This document shows, one piece after another, positions 53,051 to 63,780 of a stretch of 64,000 bases of DNA. The DNA lies in NCBI RefSeq assembly GCF_905147365.1, contig NC_056413.1:2186501-2250500 (forward strand), in the 5' to 3' direction. The position numbers and the translations under genes are program-made. Below the pieces are notes generated by a model that saw nothing but the letters and a program-made list of their open reading frames with translations, searched no databases and was not told the DNA's origin. How positions within the stretch are numbered: position 1 is the first letter of the stretch; every line of letters starts with the position of its first letter. Source of the DNA: Aricia agestis. Its lineage: Eukaryota; Arthropoda; Insecta; Lepidoptera; Lycaenidae.

Positions 53051-53070
53051 TAAAGCTGTGAATAACATCT

Positions 53071-53232
53071 AACGGCCGTTCCCAATATTTGATCTATCTC
53101 TGGTTTTGCCCTACTAGAGATAAGAATAGCTCACATTAGACATTAGAGACATATATTTTATGTCAATTGTGAGCTATTCCTATCTCTAGTAGGGCAAAAC
53201 CAGAGATAGATCAAATATTGGGAACGGCCGTT
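53071..53232. mobile_element. 162-bp MITE with about 62-bp arms
   Basis: AACGGCCGTTCCCAATATTT through TCTCTAGTAGGGC-like sequence pairs nearly perfectly with the right arm. It lies 18 bases from the previous MITE. Confidence 0.88.
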
Positions 53233-53858
53233 AATGTATGTATAATAGTATGTAGGTATCCAAAAACTTTTCTTTTATGTTATTGCGACATTTCGTTATT
53301 AACATCGTCGGGATTGAGGAAAACTCATTAGGGGAGACTCCTGCTAATGATAATAAATGGGGGGGCTTGTAAACATTCGATTAGCGCGCGCCATTGTCGA
53401 CTAATTGATTTCATTTTTTCCCAATTTAGTATATTAAGGAACTCACCGTATACGATTTTGTATGGTTTTAGAATTACAATCTATCTTGTGGTTGGAGTAT
53501 GAGAAGGAAAATATGTTTTTATTCAAGTCAGGTATTTTTCTAAGGTCATTCACGTTGGCCTTTGATGGACTGTTGGATGGACGGATGTTACCCATAATCG
53601 ACGTTGATTGTGCAGGATAGCAGCTTGCCAATCATGGTGCTAATCATGGCTTAAAGTAAAAAGCGGTATTTATTACTCAATGCTTTACTTTAATGTTATA
53701 TTAAACCAATTTAAATTATTCAATACGAATAAAAATATTATCATAAAACCCATTCCTTATTCCTTACAAACAAGTATTATAAAATATCAGAATTCAAAGG
53801 TAGTTTGCATAATATCACGATATAACAAGAAAATATTTCAATAAACATGTCCCTGTGA
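53233..53858. other. Spacer without a recognised feature
   Basis: Nothing recognised. Confidence 0.35.
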
Positions 53859-53906
53859 TACGGCGTAGCACCACTACGGCGTAGCACTGCTACGGCGTAG
53901 CTCATA
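53859..53906 (+). repeat. 16-bp tandem repeat, three units
   Basis: TACGGCGTAGCACCAC and two variants start at 53859, 53875 and 53891. The words CTACG and CGTAG recur nearby and in the foldback at 17605. Confidence 0.8.
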
Positions 53907-54282
53907 ATCTACGAGGCTACGAATAAAGCTACGACAGAGCGTGGCTTTGTTATTTTTGACGTATTAAAAATGAGTTTAGAGTTATTATATTTTGCCCTTT
54001 TGAAATGCGATTTTACTGGTGGTAGAATAGAAATACTTAATGTATTAATTATAAAAAATATTTTAATTTTCTTTAGTAAAATAAAAATAGAACTCATAGA
54101 AAAGTAACACTATGTGACACGACAAGATGTAATTAGCAACATGAAGATTTCCGATTTGGTATTGCAAATCGCAATTAAAAGTACGCGCCTCGACGCGTCG
54201 CATCGCATCGCGAACTAATACACTTGCCATAATTATATTTAAGTGACACATTTTGTACATAATAATATACACTTTTTATAAT
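53907..54282. other. Spacer without a recognised feature
   Basis: Nothing recognised. Confidence 0.3.
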
Positions 54283-54477
54283 TCTAATATTATTATAAAT
54301 GCGAAAGTGTGTATGTCTATCTGTAACCTCTTCACGCCCAAACCACTGAACCAATTTTTCTGTTTGGTATGGAGATAGTTTAAATCTCCGTAAAGGACGT
54401 AGGATACTTTTTATCTCGGAAAAAATTACAGTCCCCGCGAAAAGTATTTCTGCGCAATAGTTGCGGGCGACATCTGG
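54283..54477 (+). mobile_element. Helitron, family 1
   Basis: TCTAATATTATTATAAATGC at the start. The end is CAATAGTTGCGGGCGACATCTGG, so the last four bases are CTGG, also allowed by the CTRR rule. Confidence 0.75.
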
Positions 54478-54533
54478 AAATTTATATATTTTATGTAATA
54501 AGATGTGCCATTTTACTCGTTTCCTTCGTCACC

Positions 54534-55090
54534 AAATAAAGCTTTTTTTTTATGCACAGAGGAAACCCATCATGGGTGCCCTGGATCTGTCTAACATAGG
54601 ACTTCCTCCACGACCGGCCGGTCTATCTCAAAAGGAACCGGACTTCCACCAAAGTAAGGGAACGCTCCGGCAAACTGAAACGTTCCCCTCCGCGCCGGGA
54701 CTAGCTTAGCCGGGCAATTCCCATCCTTGCCCGGAGCCCCGGATTAGACAGAAGTTTGGAGGTTCGCGTAACGACGCCTCCGCACTCCCGTCTACGCCGG
54801 CGGAGCGGAACGGAGGATGGGTCGTCCTCTCTGTTCCGCGGCCGCTTTCTGCGAAAGGACGGTTCGCAGAAAGAGACCACCACCTGCCAGGCTTCATCGA
54901 TTTCGAGCATGCAGCAAACCATGCTCGAGAACGAGAGGTCCCGCCTAAGCACCGCCATGAGATCATGGCGCTGCACGGCCCAACGATCGCACACCTCGAG
55001 GGTGTGCTGGGCCGTGGCCTCCGCAGCGCCGCACTCATGGCAGGCTGGCGTAGACTCCCTCCTGGTGACCTTACACAAAAAATAAAGCTT
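54534..55090 (-). mobile_element. 5'-truncated R1-like LINE with 11-bp target duplication
   Basis: AAATAAAGCTT occurs at 54534-54544 and 55080-55090. The enclosed 535 bases, read on the minus strand, begin inside ORF2 and end in an A run. GC content is higher than the surroundings. It differs in wording from the full LINE at 1341, so it is another family. Confidence 0.88.
54701..55078 (-). pseudogene. R1-like LINE ORF2 C-terminus
   Basis: The 125-residue frame reads STPACHECGAAEATAQHTLE, then VCDRWAVQRHDLM, then DLSFSSMVCCML and EAWQVVVSFCE. C-H-C spacing (C..C, H, C) matches the zinc knuckle after the reverse transcriptase in R1-clade LINEs, as at 959-979 of the intact ORF2. It ends in an arginine-rich tail. 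The start codon is accidental, since the element is truncated right upstream. Confidence 0.8.
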
Positions 55091-55403
55091 AAAATAAACA
55101 ATACTGAAATCGTTTATCCATTGATATTTGATAAATCATGTGTCGCATAAAATCGTATCAGAAAAATTTGCATGTGTGTATTTATTTTATATGGATGTTT
55201 CTAAATCGTATTACGCAAAAGTATACCTTAATACCGTGGTCTAGAGTTGCAATTTGTGGTTTCGACTCAAATTGGCTTTTTCCATTCAAATTAATGCAAT
55301 CACTTGGATTTTTCTAATTAACATCGTAACGAGCTGGATATAAGATAAGCGAATGCCAGAAGACGGTCATCATCATCAGCTCGACACCATGTAATCAGAA
55401 GTT
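55091..55403. other. Spacer without a recognised feature
   Basis: Nothing recognised. Confidence 0.3.
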
Positions 55404-55429
55404 TGACGACCTCTGTGGCTCAGTGGTAA

Positions 55430-55648
55430 ATTACGTGGCGCTCAATCCTCAAGGGTTTGAACTCTGTTATGAACTGTCACCAGCAGTATTTCCGGACCAT
55501 TACGACCTAAAAAACTTAGAGAGCTTATTTCCTCTTAAAAGGCCTGCAACGCGCTTGCAACTCTTCTGATATTGCAAGTGTCCATCCATTGCAGTTCCAT
55601 CAGGTGACCCGTTTGCTAGTTTTCCCCTTAATTAAAAAAAAAAACTCT
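55430..55648 (+). mobile_element. SINE E copy
   Basis: GTCACCAGCAGTATTTCCGG, CTCTTAAAAGGCCTGCAACG and TTCCATCAGGTGACCCG match the copy at 31717. Ends in an A11 run. Confidence 0.7.
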
Positions 55649-55746
55649 TGCCGACGGAACAAAAAAGTTTTCAAAGTTCCTATGTGTTGAAAGTTTTTTT
55701 ATTAATTATGACGTGTTATGTTAATTATTATTTTTAACAAAAAAAT

Positions 55747-56610
55747 TAAAACCGACTTCCAAGGTAAAAACAATAATAATATGAACCAAAAAGTATTAAA
55801 TAACTCTTACTCTATAATAGTGCCTTTTTCAGAATTCGTTTAAATCTCAACTATTTCTGTACATACTACAGTCTTCATTACTTTGAAGTCGGTACCAGCC
55901 AATTTTATCGTGAGTTCAGTCAATGTCAGAATATCTGAAGCTTTTGGGACTGGTACCGACTTCAAAGTAATGAAGACTGTAGTATGTACAGAAATAGTTG
56001 AGATTTAGACGGATTCTGAAAAAGGCACTTATTATACAAAATCAAGATTATACCCTATACAACAACACAAGAATTTTGAAAATCGGTCCACAAACGGCGA
56101 AATAATCATCAAAAACATCTGCTTCGATGCAAAATATCACGAAAAGCATCAATAATTGGGTCATAATGTGATGACCCATGGCATAATTATGATTTTGATG
56201 ATGGTGATCAAATAAATTGATGTGTTGGCTTATGCTTTCAGTTGTTTAAACAACGCCGAAATCCCCGAACCTGTATCTATAAGGATTCAAAAGTTCTATT
56301 AAGTACCTTCGGATCCAGGGTATAAATTGGTGCGAAATCTTACTTTTTGGTAGCATTTACCTCGAATGCTTCAGAAAAAATTGAAATCACCATACAAATT
56401 TCAAGGAGTCCCCTCGATTCCTACAGGATCCTATCATCAGATCACCACTTTTGTAAACATGGTACCAAATTGAAGTTAAACCCTATACAACACAAAAAGA
56501 ATTTTTAAAATCAGATCACAAACGGCTGAGTTATCGTTGAACATACAAAAAAAAAAGATACATACAGCCGTCCATATAACCTCCTCCTTTTTCGAAGTCG
56601 GTAAAAAACT
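55747..56610. mobile_element. ACCGACTTC-end element with a foldback inside
   Basis: AAAACCGACTTCCAAGG at the left and CTTTTTCGAAGTCGGTAAA at the right face each other. It contains the 210-bp foldback at 55819-56028. Confidence 0.65.
55819..56028. repeat. 210-bp foldback with about 80-bp arms
   Basis: AGTGCCTTTTTCAGAATTCG through ACTTTGAAGTCGGTACCA pairs with the right arm with only a few mismatches; the loop is about 50 bases. The inner arm ends contain GAAGTCGGT, the same word as the host element's ends, so it may derive from an inverted duplication of such an end. Confidence 0.9.
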
Positions 56611-56690
56611 TAAATAATAAATATTATGTACTTAGCACGGGGCCAGGCTGACGTCGTGTGCATGCATAGATGTTATTATTTTTATAGCCT

Positions 56691-57139
56691 GCGATTCTAG
56701 GCGATAATTCAAGGTCTGAGAAGCGGACCCATCTGAATGCCGATAGTACTAGACCACAGAAATTCTAATTATTGGTCCACAAAGTTCCCACTTTTTGATG
56801 CTCCAATATCATCCCGATTCCTATTTCTCGCTGCCATTTGGTAAATTCCGCACTCACTGATTGACTGCACTTAAATGCAAATGCACTTTTCGATACCCCT
56901 TTTTCCAAACGAGGTTACATAGAAGCTTTAAAAAAAAGTATAAGTTTGATAAAATAAGTCACAGGTTATACCGCAAGACCAATTTAGCTTTATTCCAATT
57001 TTTCATCTAAATTTTTTTACTTTGAACGGCATGCTAGCTTTTCAAAAGGCTTTCTCGTTCATGCAACTGATGAGTTTCTGGTAAATAAAGAATGCAAAAC
57101 TTTCGTTTTCTTTTTAAAATATTCGTATGGATATCCATA
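56691..57139. other. Spacer without a recognised feature
   Basis: Nothing recognised. Confidence 0.3.
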
Positions 57140-57332
57140 TCCATACTAATATTATAAATGTGAAAGTGTGTCTGTCTGTCTGTTTCCTCTTCACGCCCAA
57201 ACCGCTGAACTGATTTTGCTGGGTGTGGAGATACTTTGAGTCCCAGGAAAGGACAAAGGATACTTTTTATCCCGGAAAAATGTACGGTTCCCGCGCAACA
57301 AACGAATTTTGACAGTTGCATACGTCATCTAG
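57140..57332 (+). mobile_element. Helitron, family 1, well preserved
   Basis: TCCATACTAATATTATAAAT at the start and GCATACGTCATCTAG at the end, 193 bases. The terminal hairpin has decayed. Confidence 0.8.
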
Positions 57333-57810
57333 TTATAAAATAAATGAATCTGAAATATCATGACTTTTATACATTACATCTGAAATAAATCAACACATAA
57401 AACCTAAACAAAAAGCATTGCTATGTGAGAGCAAAAATCCTTTCCTTTTTCATTTATCACTTCCCGGGAATAATAATTAGCACAATCTAGAAAAATCTCG
57501 TATCCTCATTCATTACAAACCTTTTCTTTCGTCTCTGTAAGGCTTCCGTATATTATTACGTGATACTATGAAAAAATTGTTAAATTATGTAATGCCTTGT
57601 GAAGTTTGCATAAAAACTCATACTATTAATACCATAATATTGTGTACTTTTAGATAGCGTAGTTAATTACAGTGTGAAGAGATAATGCTATGCAGTTTCA
57701 ACAAGCCTTTTAAAATTAGAATATTCAGCCCAACACCGTAGGTGCAGATAAGTCGCTCACTTTTAAATGTGTTGTAAATACAGTTCAGTTTTTTACGTAG
57801 GTACTGATTC
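57333..57810. other. Spacer without a recognised feature
   Basis: Nothing recognised. Confidence 0.3.
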
Positions 57811-57813
57811 TAA

Positions 57814-58976
57814 GAATCAATTCAGACCGTAATGTGACGTGTAGACTGTAGAATATTCCGTGTATATCTAAATTATATGTATATTTAACCCTAGAGTACT
57901 AATCATCGCCTGACAGGCCGCGTACGGTTAGTTTTTTCAATTATTTCAAAAACACGTTCGCGAGTCAAATTGTGCTTTCGCGCCAACTCCGCATACCTTG
58001 CTGCAGACCTGAGACCAAACAAGGTCCGGCCCAGATTTCCCGTTTTCAAAATATAACCTACTCAATCGCCTGGGAGGCGATCATTAGTATTAACCCTATT
58101 TTTTTTCGTTCGTAACATATTTTATTTTGCGATTTTTTACAGCTTGTAGCATATTATAATCTACCAAATGCTTATTTTATTTTTATATAATCTCTTATGA
58201 ACACCAAATTATAGATATTTAATAAACGGGAATTCGGACAGCGAAACTATGGACTAACTGGAGTCGATCTGTATGACTATGACGATAGCGCGGCAGATCC
58301 TTCTTCTGTCCCATTCTATTTTACTTATATTATTCTACAAAATAAAGTAGTAGATGACTTTGAACCCTCGAATATTTCACTTGTACATGCCACTAGTAAT
58401 TCGTCAAGTTCACCAATTCCGATCGATCGACTGATGTCCAAATAGTAAGAATTTAAAGGCTAACTTCAAATTATTGTGTAGAAAAAAGTATTATGTTACC
58501 AAAAGTTAAATAATGTGTTTTGTAAAGTATGTATATCAAATAGTAATATTTATGCCAAAAAAATAAATATTTAAGAGTACTTTTTATTCTACAAGACTTG
58601 TAAAAGAACTAATGTTACAAGAAAAACTAATGGTAAGCTTAAGTTTTAAGTCTAATTTTAAGACTAATGCTATTCTTAAAGAAGAATTTAGTTTCTAGTT
58701 TTCAATAAGTAAGGGGTTGGCCTTTTAATTTATGCTATATTTGTAAAAATATAGTAAATAAATAAAACAATAAACAAGTTTTATTTCAAAAGTAGCCTTC
58801 CAGGCGAACATTAGTATTTAAACGGTGGAAATTTTATATTAGTACTCTAGGGTTAATTGACAGATTTCAATATAACTTGAATGACGTCTTACCTACCTGA
58901 ACAACTATCTTAACTACCTGTAAATTCAGTACAAATTAAAAAATGCATCTTATGTAGTTGCGCTCTGAATTGACCC
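57814..58976. mobile_element. GGGTCAATTC MITE split by a piggyBac-like element
   Basis: GAATCAATTCAGACCGTAAT at the left and CGCTCTGAATTGACCC at the right are the ends of the family at 35722. The body resumes at 58853 with TTGACAGATTTCAATATAAC, matching the 52576 copy. Confidence 0.8.
57889..58852. mobile_element. 964-bp piggyBac-like element in TTAA
   Basis: TTAA lies at 57885 and 58853. The ends CCCTAGAGTACTAAT and ATTAGTACTCTAGGG (with one-base loop-out) are inverted, and CCCTAG plus TTAA is the piggyBac pattern. Words like ATCGCCTGACAGGC, AATCGCCTGGGAGGCGAT and CCTTCCAGGCGA recur inside the ends. A short acidic, serine-rich frame near 58240-58445 (LYDYDDSAADPSS) might be a remnant of a transposase N-terminus; this is weak. 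Confidence 0.8.
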
Positions 58977-60700
58977 TTACACAATGCTATGTGCCATTTT
59001 ATAAAAAATTATATCAGCAGCAGCATAACATACTACAATTTATGTGAATATCCTTATCCTGAACAAAATTTATTCATGTTTACTGAAAGACCTTAGAACA
59101 AAGTGTCCAATAAAAGACAAAGTTGCATTTAACGTGGTGGATTTGGACATTTTTAAAAATGTTACTCCACAGACTGGGAGTGAATGTTACAGTGTTTAGC
59201 AAAGATATAAATTGTTAGATGTGCCTCATGTATCATGTTCAATAATAGTGGTTTACTTTTACATTTGCACTGATACACTACAACTCTTTGATAGTAAAAC
59301 TTATATTGAAAACTATTTCTATGTAAAGTAATAAAAAAACTTCATATTATAAATATTACGCTATGGAGCTAACATGCGCTAAATAAAACAGAAAGTGTTT
59401 CTGTGACAGAGATAAGAGTCAAAGTGCACCAAAATATAATAATTGTATAGCATCGCCTAAAAGCATCGTGAAAAAAAAACAGATTAGGATAGATATTATG
59501 TACCTATCCTAACCTGTAAAACTGAGTATTCCTATTTCATGTAAAAGAAAGCTAAAGTTTAAAAAAAACCTTCTTTTTACACTAACCCAAAGCTGCAAAT
59601 ACGCAAGCTGCTAAGCATCTGTTTGTTGTTATGAATCTAAAAAAGATAATAAATAGTTAAGATGTGGGCTGATAAACAAACAAACAACAGATTATTATTA
59701 ATTAAGAAGGCACATCTGATACCTTAAATCTTTGGTATTTATCTTACAACGCCGATCACGTGCGCGCCCTATTTCTGTCATAAGCCGTGCTGTTAAAATT
59801 TTCATGCCCGAATAAGAAAATTGTAAAAATTTTGTAAAACCCCCTCAGTAATCTAATCTTTGGAATTGAAATGGAATGGCTAAAAATGACCGTGGAATAT
59901 TTATTTTTAAACGGTAGTTTGAATTTCTAAGTTCGGCCAATAATGAAGAATATTAGAGCTATACTTTTAAAACATAAAAAATACGACACTACAGTGAATA
60001 AAAACCGAAAAAGGATTATAGAGCAGCTTCTAGACCAGTGGATGAACTGGGTAACTAAAATTTTACAACATAAGAGCAATTACTAATTTTTTCCTCTATA
60101 ATTTGAACAAACCTTGTAACTTACCTGCTTCATCTTCTGGATAATATATCTAGCTATATATAGAATCCACATTTTTTATTACAAATCATTTTTCTCGTCT
60201 TAAAGCGCCCATTTATGCAAAAAAACTAGTTTTCAAATTGTTACTTACCTGCTTCTTCTGCTAATTTCTTCAATTATTAGTCATTTTTTCTCTAGCATTA
60301 CCAATTGTTGTTAGTGAAAAAATGATTAAGCTAAGCAAATAGTGAAGAACATTGCATGGACGTATCATATTGTGAACTGACCCTAACTGCCCAATATTAT
60401 ATCCCAGCCTTCACAAAGCCATAAACATTTTATTTGCCCAGCATACGGCTTACTCGGTGCTGCAAATAAAAAATGGTGGAGTGAATTGATACTCATATCG
60501 ACACTTGAAATTCCAGCGGACGTCGGTATTGGTCGGAATCTATTGAATTTCGATCAATTGACGCTTCACGCTTGGCTGGATGGTTGGTGTTAATAGAAAT
60601 ATGTAAATATATAGTAGGCTTAACATACAAAATTAAGGTTTTGCGTCGTAACACAAATTGTAATGATGGCGATTATTAAGTACGTTGAAAGAGTTAAATT
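58977..60700. other. Long spacer without a recognised feature
   Basis: AT-rich, many stops. No repeat copy recognised. Confidence 0.4.
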
Positions 60701-60780
60701 AAAATATCAAAGTATTAAAATGAATAATGTTAATAATTTTTTTTTTATTAACATTATTCATTTTAATACTTTGATATTTT
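60701..60780. repeat. 80-bp perfect hairpin
   Basis: Two 36-base arms beginning AAAATATCAAAGTATTAAAA match exactly around a T8 centre. Confidence 0.92.
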
Positions 60781-61007
60781 TTTGGATTTTATTATCTTGG
60801 AAGTAACCATCCATTTTTTGCACGTAGATGATCCATCCTGTAAAAAATGATAAAACAGAATATTATTATGATATACGAGTGTGTTAGGTTCGGCAAAAAT
60901 GAAAAAATACTGCGTTACGTTTATCTAACGAAGATCTACAGCGTGAAATATCACCGTTAGGACTTTTGTTTCGAAGTGTATCCTAAGCTTTCCAAGGCCC
61001 CTTATAA

Positions 61008-61275
61008 CTCCCACGCCGGTTTCGGTGACAGCGGCCGGTTTCAGTGAAACCAGGCCAGTTACACATGAGTAATTTTATAGTGCCCAAAAATGTGCGCAGT
61101 GCACAAGAACACTCTCTATTCCTTTTACTCTCATAACCCAGTGGGGCGGAAGACCGACACGACTGGCGAGAGATCAGACCGACTTTTTACATGCCCATCC
61201 GACGCATGGATCGTCTTACTTGTCAGACAATCAGGTGATCAGCCTGCATTGTCCTAACCAAACTTGGAAATAACA
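61008..61275 (-). mobile_element. SINE B, 5'-truncated
   Basis: The body from ACTCCCACGCCGGTTTCGGT to CCAAACTTGGAAATAAC matches other copies, but the tRNA-like head is missing. Confidence 0.85.
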
Positions 61276-61311
61276 TTATGAATCGTTATCTATAGTACCA
61301 GCGAAGAAATT

Positions 61312-61439
61312 AATTCATAGGCAGTTGACAGACCTACGTCATTAGGTCGGATTATGTTAATTCAACGTAATCCTTGATCTGTCGGCTGGTTTTGACACAA
61401 CGCGACGTAATTACGTAGGTCCGCTATCTGCCTATGAAT
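61312..61439. mobile_element. 128-bp MITE
   Basis: ATTCATAGGCAG and CTGCCTATGAAT are exact inverted ends; the arms continue to GACCTACGT/ACGTAGGTC with some mismatches. Confidence 0.75.
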
Positions 61440-62083
61440 ATTTTCTCCGATAGCACAATGACTATACGGAGCGGAACATAACAATCAAACGACGCGGCTG
61501 TATCAATAGAAATGAAATTTAAACGTTGCGTCACACAGCCATCCCATTCTCATTATATCAGGGGGTATAGGTGTAGAGCTAAGAAAGTTTAGAAATGACA
61601 AATGCTATCTAAATTATCGGAACACGAAACGTGACTAACTGCCGCACTCTTTGAGTTCCGACGGCACTTACGGGTGCATTAAGATTACCCAAATTTACGT
61701 AAAGCAGGGCAAATTAACAATTTGGAACATGTTATATGCTAGAATTTTTTGAATTAAAAGAAATAAGAGATTATAATGAAATATTTTTGCCAAAAGGGTT
61801 TTAAAACACAAGAACAAAAGTATAAATAAATGAGAAATTGACATAAGCCCCATACACCCTGTGTTAAATTCAACACTGTGTGTTAAATTCTTCATTAAAT
61901 TGAAATTTATTCATCATCAGATGTCTCTAAGTGCAGCCGTTAGCTCAGCTCTACAACGCGTAGTCAAAATTAGAAGCAACGCAGCATAAAATTATGAATT
62001 GCCTCGTGAGAAACAACTGTTACACACCCTGTCAATGTCAACTAAGTATAATTTTACGTGTGACTAATAGTATTGAATCCGAC
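61440..62083. other. Spacer without a recognised feature
   Basis: GTGTTAAATTCAACACTGTG near 61860 and GATGTCTCTAAGTGCAGCCG near 61919 belong to an unidentified repeat also hinted at near 34900. Confidence 0.35.
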
Positions 62084-62605
62084 CGTAAAATCCTGCATGA
62101 ATCGTTTTTTTTGATCAAATATATTTTAAAATAATCTTTAGAACGTATAGAATGGATTAATCTTGGGTTGCCTTGTCAAAAGTAGCCGCAAGTACCTCCA
62201 ATTAAGTTTAATGTTCGTGAGAAAAATGCATAATTTGTATGTTTATTATTTTTCAGTAAATTTTACATCATTTGAAAGAAAATGACGAGACAAAATAAGG
62301 TATAAATGGTTGCCAGCTCTAAGTCGGCCGCAACCTAGGGTTGCCAGCCCGTAAACAGACATAGTTCTTCATCAAAATTGAAGCATCGATTTTTTTAATA
62401 ATTTTGATACAAAATTAAAGTTTTATGCATTTTGTACATGAATATCCATGGTTGCCAGTTAAACTTAATTATTGCCATTAAACTTAATTAGAGCTACTTG
62501 CGGCTACTTCTAACAAGGCAACCCAATATTAATCCATTCTATACGTTCTTAAGATTATTTTAAAATATATTTGATCGAAAAAAACGATTCATGCAGGATT
62601 TTACG
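62084..62605. mobile_element. 522-bp element with about 130-bp inverted ends
   Basis: CGTAAAATCCTGCATGAATC through GGGTTGCCTTGT and GTAGCCGCAAGTA pairs with the right end over about 130 bases with few changes. The middle also repeats GGTTGCCAG three times. No coding. Confidence 0.85.
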
Positions 62606-62912
62606 ATCGCATCTTAGGACATAAAACGGAAACTACTTACCGAGACGGTAGTGTTATTTTGAGTGACATCGATCACCCAAGCAATGTGAACCAAATGCCA
62701 TTAGATTTTTATAGCACAATAGTGTCCTTATAGGTTTATGGTATGAATCATAATAATACAATCTGTTATGACTTTTTGGTACCATCCATTAGAGTGTTAT
62801 TAGTGGAGGTCTGTCAGCTGGGTTCCTATTTAAACCGACCGAATCACCTAGGTCCGCACTCCGCACTCTGCTAATAAATAAATTTTCTGTTAGTACATGA
62901 AGATTGTTGATA
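62606..62912. other. Spacer without a recognised feature
   Basis: Nothing recognised. Confidence 0.3.
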
Positions 62913-63060
62913 AAATTCTTCAAGAAGAGAGCGTACTCCTTAAAAGGCCGGCATCGCACTTTCTACAATATATCTGATGTTGCAAGTGTCTACTGCCTAT
63001 CATGGACGCCGTTAGTTGCTTTCCACCAGGTGACCCGGCCCTCTATTTAATTTAAAAAAC
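62913..63060 (+). mobile_element. SINE E, 5'-truncated
   Basis: TTCAAGAAGAGAGCGTACTC, CCTTAAAAGGCCGGCATCGC and TTTCCACCAGGTGACCCG match the 3' half of SINE E. Confidence 0.7.
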
Positions 63061-63629
63061 TTGAGAGGTGTCAAGGGACACCCGGATGAAACGAAGTTTT
63101 AAATTTCCTGCAAGTTGACGTCATCGCCACATCAACGCCCTCTGCCCCTACCTTGTCGTTGTGTAGTTACCACTTATTCCTTCTATCCCCCTTACGCAAC
63201 GCGCGATAAGGAACTTCGTTCCAAAAAGCAAGATATGTATTGCAATAAAGATATACCTATATTTTTTTGTCCATATCTAAACATTTCCATATCTACATCT
63301 CTTGAGTCGGGAGCAAACAATTTATTAGTACGTACGAGCACCCTTATTGTAAAACGAAGATTTAACAATGGCCCGATATAGTGCAGCGAACTGCAGTTCC
63401 TTATTGAACATTTTATTCCTGTCTTGAGAGTCCTTACTAGTTCTAAGGCCCGTATTAATAGACCGCTCTCACCACTGAGATTTTACTCAAGATCGTTATT
63501 GAGATGCTGTTTTAGCTAATAGCATAAACAGTTGCGTATCAACTGAGTTCGAATGTATCTAGACACGCGGTAGCATGTCAAGCCAAATTCATTAAACCTT
63601 ACTTATATGATTTATAGGAAAATACGTCT
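63061..63629. other. Spacer without a recognised feature
   Basis: An 88-residue frame at 63115-63381 shows no domain. Confidence 0.35.
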
Positions 63630-63780
63630 ATTTCCTCTTCAATCCTCGCGTTAAACGGCTGAATTAATTTAGATGTGTATAGACATATTTTGAGAGACAA
63701 CAAGAACATAGAATAGTTTTTGTGAAGGAAAATATCCAGTACCCGCGCCATAAATTAATTTTAACGCGATGGATATGCAG
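63630..63780 (+). mobile_element. Helitron, family 1, badly decayed
   Basis: ATTTCCTCTTCAATCCTCGCG and CCAGTACCCGCGCCATAAAT correspond to family 1 landmarks CCTCTTCACGCC and GGTTCCCGCGCGATAAAC. Confidence 0.45.

Larger units (their letters stand above)
55404..56690 (+). mobile_element. SINE C remains split by two insertions
   Basis: TTTGACGACCTCTGTGGCTC at 55404, GCCGACGGAACAAAAAAG at 55650 and GTACTTAGCACGGGGCC near 56629 are the head, middle and end of SINE C in order. SINE E and the 55747-56610 element fill the gaps. SINE E has a similar head, so the first boundary is uncertain. Confidence 0.6.

Noticed and set aside
63115..63381. 88-residue frame as a small gene
   Set aside because: Low-complexity start, no domain, no supporting context.
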